NCBI GenBank assembly: GCA_934365195.1
Contig: CAKRNA010000001.1
Location: 124,001 to 188,000, forward strand
Direction of reading: 5' to 3'
Length of the DNA stretch: 64,000 bases
From: an uncultured Clostridia bacterium
GTDB taxonomy: Bacteria; Bacillota; Clostridia; Christensenellales; CAAEEZ01
Position numbers and translations under genes: made by a program. The notes under the pieces are model-generated. The model was not told the DNA's origin and made no database searches. It saw only the letters and a list, made by a program, of their open reading frames with translations. The stretch's first letter is position 1; each line of letters begins with the position of its first letter. Positions 59,250 to 64,000 of this stretch are shown piece after piece.

Positions 59250-60067
59250 TTTATACTCCTTTTCAAACAAAATTTTTCTATGGTTTTAGCAACTCCGTCG
59301 TTCTTTGTGTCCTCGCAAACGTAGTCCGCCACCTTCGTTAGCCCGTCCTTTGAGTTTTCCATAGCCACGCCAAGTCCTGCCGTTTCTATCATACTTTTAT
59401 CGTTAAGCGAGTCGCCGAACGCCATTGTTTTTTTAATAGGTATCTTGTAGTGTTTTGCAAGGCTAATTAGTGCGTCGCCCTTGCTTGCCCCGTAGACAAC
59501 GGCTTCAATATTATGCGGTGTACTGCTAGTAATATCTAGCCTTTTTGAAAATTTATCTTGCAAAAGTTTGATAAATTCCGCTTGCTTATCCTCGCTTGTC
59601 CACAGGTAAATCATATCGAGGTCGCCCAAGGTTTTATCCACCACGTCGCTTAGTTTTCCGTCCACCACTTCGTACTTCACACGGCAAAAATCCCCGTAGC
59701 CTTTTATGTGTTGGTTCTCCTTAACGGTGTACAAACAGTCGTCCTTGTACACTTGCGCAACTAACCCAAGCGTTTCAGCCTCTTTAAGATACTCTACGGC
59801 AAGGCTTTTTACTATCTTCTTACTTACGAGCACCTCGTTCGTTTCTATATCTCTAATTACCGCACCTTGACAGGACACAATCTCTCCCTTTAACCCGAGG
59901 TCCTTTGCGATAGGGTAAATAGAGTGGTTCATTCTGCCCGTAACAATTACAAAACGTCCACCCTTATCGGTGAACTTTTTTATCACTTTTCTGGTAAACT
60001 CACTCACTTTTTGCCCCTTAGGACAGAGTGAGTCGTCAAAATCCGATGCGACTAATTGATACCTCAT
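59228..60067 (-). CDS. HAD-superfamily IIB (Cof-type) phosphatase
   Basis: A 279-residue HAD phosphatase. Motif I is LVASDFDDSLCP (DxD with the nucleophile Asp9), motif II VIVTGR, motif III KGDALISL (lysine) and motif IV FGDSLNDKSM, with the C2B cap between (about 85-190). Cof-type enzymes act on sugar phosphates or FMN-like compounds; the substrate is unknown. It overlaps hprK by 22 nt, so it is first gene of the hprK-murB-whiA-dnaE run. No ribosome binding site precedes the ATG, and a TTGAAT/TATAAT promoter ends 6 nt before it, so its mRNA is probably leaderless. Confidence 0.9.
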   Translation of the reverse strand: MRYQLVASDFDDSLCPKGQKVSEFTRKVIKKFTDKGGRFVIVTGRMNHSIYPIAKDLGLKGEIVSCQGAVIRDIETNEVLVSKKIVKSLAVEYLKEAETLGLVAQVYKDDCLYTVKENQHIKGYGDFCRVKYEVVDGKLSDVVDKTLGDLDMIYLWTSEDKQAEFIKLLQDKFSKRLDITSSTPHNIEAVVYGASKGDALISLAKHYKIPIKKTMAFGDSLNDKSMIETAGLGVAMENSKDGLTKVADYVCEDTKNDGVAKTIEKFCLKRSIKWQRKRA

Positions 60068-60073
60068 AAGTGT

Positions 60074-60101
60074 ATTATACTATAAATATAGAAGTATTCA
60101 A
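60074..60101 (-). promoter_or_regulatory. Promoter of the HAD-hprK-murB-whiA-dnaE run, probably leaderless
   Basis: TTGAAT (60101-60096), 16-bp spacer, TATAAT (60079-60074). Only six bases separate the -10 from the ATG at 60067. Confidence 0.6.
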
Positions 60102-60161
60102 GTACTTACTTTCATAATTTCGAAAAAATGCGTTAAAATTTTAATTTATTTTTCTAAATTT

Positions 60162-61988
60162 TTAATTATCTTTATGAAAATACTCGTAAATATTTTTTGC
60201 GTCCCTTTCGCTAATGCCCTTAACCCCGCTCAAAGTACTTACGCTAGCCTCTTTAATCTTTTTCAAACTCTTAAATTCTTTGTACAAAATATTGATTTTC
60301 TTTTCGCCTATGCCGTCAACCCCGATAAGTTCGCTCCTAGTTTGCCTATCAAGGCGCAATTTTCTATGATAAGTCAGGGCAAAGCGGTGCGCCTCGTCCC
60401 TAACACGTTGCAAAAGTTGAAGCGCAAGGCAAGTTTTTGGAAGAATAAGCGGCTTTCCCTCTTCGTCAAGGTAAATTTCCTCGTTCTTTTCGGCAAGGGA
60501 TATCATCTCCACCGTAACGCCAACCTCTTGCATTGCCTCTTTTGCGTATTTTAATTGTCCTTTTCCGCCGTCGATAAGTATCAAATCAGGCAACACGCCA
60601 AAACTTTCGTCCGTACTGTCCTTACTCTTTTCCAGCCTTCTTTTTAAGGTTTCTTTCATAGAAGCAAAGTCGTTTGCGCCCTCTACCGTCTTTATTTTAA
60701 AGCGTCTGTAAAGCGAATTTAAGGGGCTGCCGTTTACAAACACGGTCATACTGCTTACCTTGTCCGTTCCGCTTACGTTAGATATATCGTACGCTTCTAT
60801 TTTCTTAGGTAGTTTTTGTAGGTTTAGTAATTTTTGTAGTTCCTCCACCGCTCCCAGCGTTCTGCCAAATTCGTTTTCAAGTTTTAGTTTTTGGTTCACA
60901 AGGTAGTCTTTTGCATTGTTTTCGGCAATATCAAGTAGTTGCTTTTTAACGCCTTTTTGCGCTATTACTATCTCTATTTTCTTGCCTGCCCTGTTTCTCA
61001 AATATTGCTCTAACACGCCTTTGTCGTCAAGGCTATAGTTAACTACGACCTCGTCTGCCGTAATCGGTCTTTTTTCGTAAAATTGAACTAAAAAATCACC
61101 GAAAACTTCGCTTTCTAAGGCGGTATCGGTTTTCAGCGTAAAGTTCTCCTCGCCCACGAGTTTTCCTGCCCTAACTACCGTGTAGGACACGCACGCATAC
61201 ATTTTATTAAAGGCAAGGGCGAATATATCAAGGTTGTAATCTTGCGGAAGATAAGTAACTTGTTTTCTTTCTATCTTTTCAAAAAGTTTCAGTTTGTCAC
61301 GGTAACTCATTGCCACTTCAAACTGTTCTTTTTTAGCAAATTCCTCCATTTTTTCGGTCAGCATTTTCTTAACTTTTTGGTCATCTCCCCGCAAAAATGC
61401 CATAACCTTGCCTAAAATCTCGCCGTATTCCTCCTCGCTGATGTAGTTCACGCAAGGTGCTTTGCACTTACCGATATGGTAATTTAAGCACGGCCTGTCG
61501 CTTGGTTTTTCCTTATTAAAGTTTAGGTTGCAACTTCTAAGAGGGTAGATTCCGCTTACAAGTTCTATAATATCGTTCACGCTAATCCCTTGCATATAAG
61601 GTCCGAAATACTTTGCCTTGTCGCTTTTGATTTTCCTAACTACTTCTAGTTTAGGATACCTTTTAGTTAGGTCGATTTTAATAAACGGGTACTGCTTGTC
61701 GTCCTTTAAAAGTATATTGTATTTTGGCGTGTATTTCTTGATTAACGTGTTTTCAAGTAGTAGCGCTTCAATCTCATTATTTGTTATTATGTACCTAAAA
61801 TCTACCACGTTTTCCATCAGTTTTCTCACCTTTTCGGTTTGGGTAGAAGGCGATTGAAAATAGGTTTTTACCCTATTTTTTAGTTTGACAGCCTTACCGA
61901 CGTAGATTACCTCTCCGTCGGCATTGTACATAATATATACGCCACTTTGTTGTGGCAACTCTTTTACTTTTTCTCTTAAGTCCATCAT
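60162..61988 (-). CDS. uvrC: Excinuclease ABC subunit C
   Basis: Makes both incisions in nucleotide excision repair. The 608-residue protein has the N-terminal GIY-YIG domain (GVYIMYNADGEVIYVGKAVKLKNRV, about 16-40), the cysteine cluster CLNYHIGKCKAPC (Fe-S or zinc), a UvrB-binding UVR motif (about 205-235), the RNase H-like 5' nuclease (AYDISNVSGTDKVSSM and LILIDGGKGQL) and tandem helix-hairpin-helix at the C-terminus (LIGVDGIGEKKINILY and LSGVKGISERDAK). Two ATGs begin it (61988 and 61985). A TGTTATAAT extended -10 ends only 4-7 nt upstream with no ribosome binding site. It lies 26 nt after an arsR-type gene. Confidence 0.95.
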   Translation of the reverse strand: MMDLREKVKELPQQSGVYIMYNADGEVIYVGKAVKLKNRVKTYFQSPSTQTEKVRKLMENVVDFRYIITNNEIEALLLENTLIKKYTPKYNILLKDDKQYPFIKIDLTKRYPKLEVVRKIKSDKAKYFGPYMQGISVNDIIELVSGIYPLRSCNLNFNKEKPSDRPCLNYHIGKCKAPCVNYISEEEYGEILGKVMAFLRGDDQKVKKMLTEKMEEFAKKEQFEVAMSYRDKLKLFEKIERKQVTYLPQDYNLDIFALAFNKMYACVSYTVVRAGKLVGEENFTLKTDTALESEVFGDFLVQFYEKRPITADEVVVNYSLDDKGVLEQYLRNRAGKKIEIVIAQKGVKKQLLDIAENNAKDYLVNQKLKLENEFGRTLGAVEELQKLLNLQKLPKKIEAYDISNVSGTDKVSSMTVFVNGSPLNSLYRRFKIKTVEGANDFASMKETLKRRLEKSKDSTDESFGVLPDLILIDGGKGQLKYAKEAMQEVGVTVEMISLAEKNEEIYLDEEGKPLILPKTCLALQLLQRVRDEAHRFALTYHRKLRLDRQTRSELIGVDGIGEKKINILYKEFKSLKKIKEASVSTLSGVKGISERDAKNIYEYFHKDN

Positions 61989-62014
61989 TTATATTATAAC
62001 ATATTTTTGTAAAA

Positions 62015-62347
62015 TCAGTAGCCTAAATAACTAACTCCGCACGTCATTACTTGCCCGACGTACTTGTTGTTTATCGAATAAAAGATGCTTTTGCCGTACC
62101 TTACGCTACTTACCACACCCACGCTTTTAAGTAGTTTTAGTTGGTGGCTTACGGTAGTTTGGTTCACGTCTAATACTTTAGCAAGGTCAGTTACGCACAT
62201 ATCCTGAATGGCAAGTGCCGACAGTAGTTTAAGGCGTGTTTCGTCACTAAATATGCTAAAAAAATCCGCAAGATTTCTAGCAACCTCTGTTTCTGGCAAA
62301 AAATATTTTACCTTGTTCTCCATTTGTTTGTTCAAAAAATTCTCCAT
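62015..62347 (-). CDS. ArsR-family transcriptional regulator
   Basis: A 110-residue winged-helix regulator. FFSIFSDETRLKLLSALAIQDMCVTDLAKVLDVNQTTVSHQLKLLKSVGVV holds the HTH and recognition helix. The third helix has MCVTDL, with one Cys where CadC has C-x-C, so the metal site, if any, differs from the other ArsR at 28.6 kb. A later Cys (MTCGVSYLGY) near the C-terminus could join it. The gene lies just upstream of uvrC and has a good promoter. Its target is unknown; it may be autoregulated or act on uvrC. Confidence 0.9.
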   Translation of the reverse strand: MENFLNKQMENKVKYFLPETEVARNLADFFSIFSDETRLKLLSALAIQDMCVTDLAKVLDVNQTTVSHQLKLLKSVGVVSSVRYGKSIFYSINNKYVGQVMTCGVSYLGY

Positions 62348-62365
62348 AATTTACCTCGTAAGTTT

Positions 62366-62393
62366 ATTGTATACCAGCCTACGAATATGTCAA
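62366..62393 (-). promoter_or_regulatory. Promoter of the ArsR gene
   Basis: TTGACA (62393-62388), 16-bp spacer, TACAAT (62371-62366). Confidence 0.6.
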
Positions 62394-62446
62394 TTTTTTG
62401 TTTTAGCACAAATTATCTAAAAAAACCTAATTGTATATTTTTTTGT

Positions 62447-62473
62447 AAAAAAAAGGGCCACCACGGTAGCCTT
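62447..62473 (-). terminator. Terminator after the small membrane protein gene
   Basis: Imperfect stem AAGGGCCACC against GGTAGCCTT (62453-62462 with 62465-62473); the A run on the left becomes a T run on the minus strand. Confidence 0.65.
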
Positions 62474-62476
62474 CTA

Positions 62477-62983
62477 TCATTTTATTCTTTTTTCGACAAT
62501 ATAGGTAAGCACCTTGAACACGTATTGCATTAGGTAGTCGTACACCACAAATACTGCCGAGCCTATTAGCGCAATCGCCCAGTACTCTAATTTTACCCCA
62601 AGCGCCTCGAAGTCTATCACCAGCAATCCCGTAACCAAGTACAATATGTACAGCACTAGGTTAAACCAAGCAAGTTTTATAGGCAATCCGTAGTACCACT
62701 TCAATTTTTTTGCTAAAAATATCGAAAGAATCGTGTATGGTCCAAAGAAAATTGCAAACGGCAAAGCCTTTATCGTGGCAATACTTACGGTAAGGATTAT
62801 CGTAGCAGCGCACGACAATATCGCACCCTTGTAACTTCCTTTCGAAAGCGGCAACATCATACAAATTGCACTCATTACGTAAAACGATATCGTCATAGGC
62901 TCTACAAACACCGCCAGCATTACAAACATCGTTGCAAGCGCCGTTGAAATACCGCTTAACGCAATTACGTAACTTTTTTTCAT
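62477..62983 (-). CDS. Small polytopic membrane protein of unknown function
   Basis: A 168-residue protein with about five or six membrane helices (near residues 5-28, 33-48, 53-72, 75-92, 100-122 and 128-160) and short loops. The layout is like ECF transporter S components or other small membrane proteins, but I see no diagnostic motif. It begins one base after the stop of the J-like gene, without a clear ribosome binding site, so it is probably translationally coupled. A terminator ends the operon. It may help anchor or process something with the J-like/DUF5685 proteins, by location only. Confidence 0.7.
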   Translation of the reverse strand: MKKSYVIALSGISTALATMFVMLAVFVEPMTISFYVMSAICMMLPLSKGSYKGAILSCAATIILTVSIATIKALPFAIFFGPYTILSIFLAKKLKWYYGLPIKLAWFNLVLYILYLVTGLLVIDFEALGVKLEYWAIALIGSAVFVVYDYLMQYVFKVLTYIVEKRIK

Positions 62984-62984
62984 A

Positions 62985-63623
62985 CTAACAGCAACTAATT
63001 AAATCTCCGCCACACATCTCGCAGCAGCAGTCGGCACAAATCAGCGTACCGCAACAGTCACAGCAAGCCCCCGCATTCGGTTGCCCTTGTTGGCTAGAAT
63101 ACGTCCTCTCAAAGTTTGACTCCTGCGCTTTTTTATCGCCGAACGGATTGTTTGCGCTTTGCTCCTTTTCCAGTTTAGCCAAAGCGTCTTTGAATTTTTG
63201 GTTGTTTGGCTCTAATTCCAAAGCAATTTTAAGTTGCGTTCTGCTCTCGTCGTACCAGTTTTTCTTGTAGTACACAGCCGCTTGCCAAAAATGCCACTCT
63301 CCGCCACGACCGGTCATATCGTCCAAAATCTTTTGTGCGCCACTAATATCGCCACGCTTTAAAGCATCACGAACAGCCTCGTAATCACCATCTTTATTTT
63401 CAGTTTCAGCATCGCTAACCGTCGCATTATTTTGAACGTATTCCAAAGCGTCTTGGTAGGCAAGTTCTACTTTGGTGTACATTCTAGCAGCCTCAGCGCC
63501 CTTTTCACCCTCGGCAAACCTTTCTTGTGCGTACTTTTGGTGTAACTTCTCGTACGCCTCTTTAATTTCCTGTTGGGTAGCGGTCCTGCTTACGCCAAGA
63601 ATTATAAACGGATCGTTTTGCAT
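62985..63623 (-). CDS. J-like protein without the HPD motif, with TPR-like and Cys-rich parts
   Basis: A 212-residue protein. The first 65 residues align with a J-domain (DPFIILGVSRTATQQEIKEAYEKLHQKYAQERF), but the HPD tripeptide that drives Hsp70 ATPase reads AQE. Residues 80-160 look like a TPR pair (ALKRGDISGAQKILDDM and WYDESRTQLKIALELEPN). The C-terminal 35 residues are very Cys-rich (GACCDCCGTLICADCCCEMCGGDLISCC), a possible metal or Fe-S site or membrane-associated patch. The gene overlaps the DUF5685-like gene by 22 nt. The set occurs together in Clostridia, by my recollection; function unknown. Confidence 0.85.
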   Translation of the reverse strand: MQNDPFIILGVSRTATQQEIKEAYEKLHQKYAQERFAEGEKGAEAARMYTKVELAYQDALEYVQNNATVSDAETENKDGDYEAVRDALKRGDISGAQKILDDMTGRGGEWHFWQAAVYYKKNWYDESRTQLKIALELEPNNQKFKDALAKLEKEQSANNPFGDKKAQESNFERTYSSQQGQPNAGACCDCCGTLICADCCCEMCGGDLISCC

Positions 63624-64000
63624 TTTGTTTCTCCTTTTATCATATCGTCGGTTTGTTTTTTTAGCCCCAAATAGAACACGTTGCTTAAAATCCCCTCGGA
63701 TATTTTAACGTCCAGCCTATTGTAACTATTCACAATTCCGTTGTAAACCGAATACATTATAAACTCTAAATTTTGTTTATTATCTGTTAAAAATTGCTCT
63801 CTCGTTTCGTAGTTTGAAAATTTTGCCAAAAACGGATTGTAACTTTTGGTTTTAAAGTCCTCGTCCACGTCGTCTAACGCATCCATTAGATACACCCATT
63901 TTCCTAAATTATAGCATAGATTGTAGCAATCGTCATTAAATTTTTCGCCTAGTAATATTTTGCCTGTTTCGGCAATAATTATACTAAACGGCTCGCTCAC
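63602..64000 (-). CDS. DUF5685-like protein, cut by the window edge
   Basis: The last 132 residues of a longer protein; the 5' end lies beyond position 64000, and the GTG at the edge is not a supported start. LGKWVYLMDALDDVDEDFKTKSYNPFLAKF is the DUF5685-type block (Asp-rich D-x-x-DD-x-x-x-D, as in trans-isoprenyl-synthase-like helices). The rest is helical. It overlaps the J-like gene by 22 nt and so leads the operon of three. Function unknown; assignment by pattern only. Confidence 0.7.
   Translation of the reverse strand: MSEPFSIIIAETGKILLGEKFNDDCYNLCYNLGKWVYLMDALDDVDEDFKTKSYNPFLAKFSNYETREQFLTDNKQNLEFIMYSVYNGIVNSYNRLDVKISEGILSNVFYLGLKKQTDDMIKGETKCKTIRL

Overview
The window reads as a chromosomal segment of a low-to-moderate GC, anaerobic, Clostridia-like Bacillota. 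Evidence: the hprK, murB, whiA, dnaE, pfkA and uvrC neighbourhood at 51.8-62 kb, a lysine (L-box) riboswitch on a dap operon, an oxygen-sensitive Fe-S serine dehydratase, an anaerobic sulfatase-maturating radical SAM enzyme, FeoAB, and many short intrinsic terminators and TTGACA/TATAAT promoters. Most genes favour C-ending two-fold codons (GAC, AAC, TAC). A few genes do not and look acquired. No rRNA, tRNA, CRISPR array, intact transposase or prophage was seen.

Layout. 0-4.2 kb: a membrane protein, then riboswitch-controlled asd-dapA-dapB. 4.6-11 kb: a GH20 hexosaminidase divergent from a PIG-L deacetylase, a CDF metal exporter with a membrane metallophosphoesterase, and sdaA. 11.2-13.5 kb: a GT4 glycosyltransferase with an LPG-synthase-like membrane protein. 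13.8-22.3 kb: guaA with an altered glutaminase triad, a sulfatase/maturase/FGGY-kinase operon, an MGMT-like protein and an amidohydrolase. 22.4-26 kb: a Mbeg1-like hydrolase and a BspA-type LRR lipoprotein. 26-32.3 kb: two metal efflux P-type ATPase loci, one with a CadC-like ArsR and a separate HMA protein, the other CopA with an in-frame CopZ domain that has its own ribosome binding site.

32.4-43.9 kb is the most accessory-like part: an NlpC/P60 lipoprotein, a divergent XRE-HTH/SLOG pair with matching palindromic operators and bracketed by transposon-end-like repeats, a GNAT-radical SAM fusion, a lipoprotein and an ECF sigma/anti-sigma pair that share one promoter motif, a double-ATPase ABC exporter and a secreted lipase-like protein. 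44-47.7 kb is an iron cluster: feoA, feoA, feoB, an unannotated-size FeoB-associated Cys-rich peptide, UPF0251 and a NifX-like protein with a Cys/His tail. 47.8-50.3 kb holds a TetR/acetyltransferase pair, then a ClbS/DfsB-like gene of foreign codon use lying against a broken alcohol dehydrogenase. 50.3-64 kb is core: RlmD-like methyltransferase, pfkA, dnaE, whiA, murB, hprK, a HAD phosphatase, uvrC, an ArsR regulator, a small membrane protein, a J-like Cys-rich protein and a DUF5685-like fragment cut by the window edge.

The best candidates for something undescribed are the self-contained ECF sigma/RsgI-like/lipoprotein regulon (36.2-39.2 kb), the HTH/SLOG module (33.4-34.3 kb), the GNAT-radical SAM fusion (34.6-36.1 kb), the CopA/CopZ nested gene (29.7-32.2 kb) and the GMP synthase whose catalytic histidine is arginine. 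Several genes also have a -10 box only 4-9 nt before the start codon and no Shine-Dalgarno sequence, which suggests leaderless mRNAs. All family assignments come from reading motifs, with no database search.
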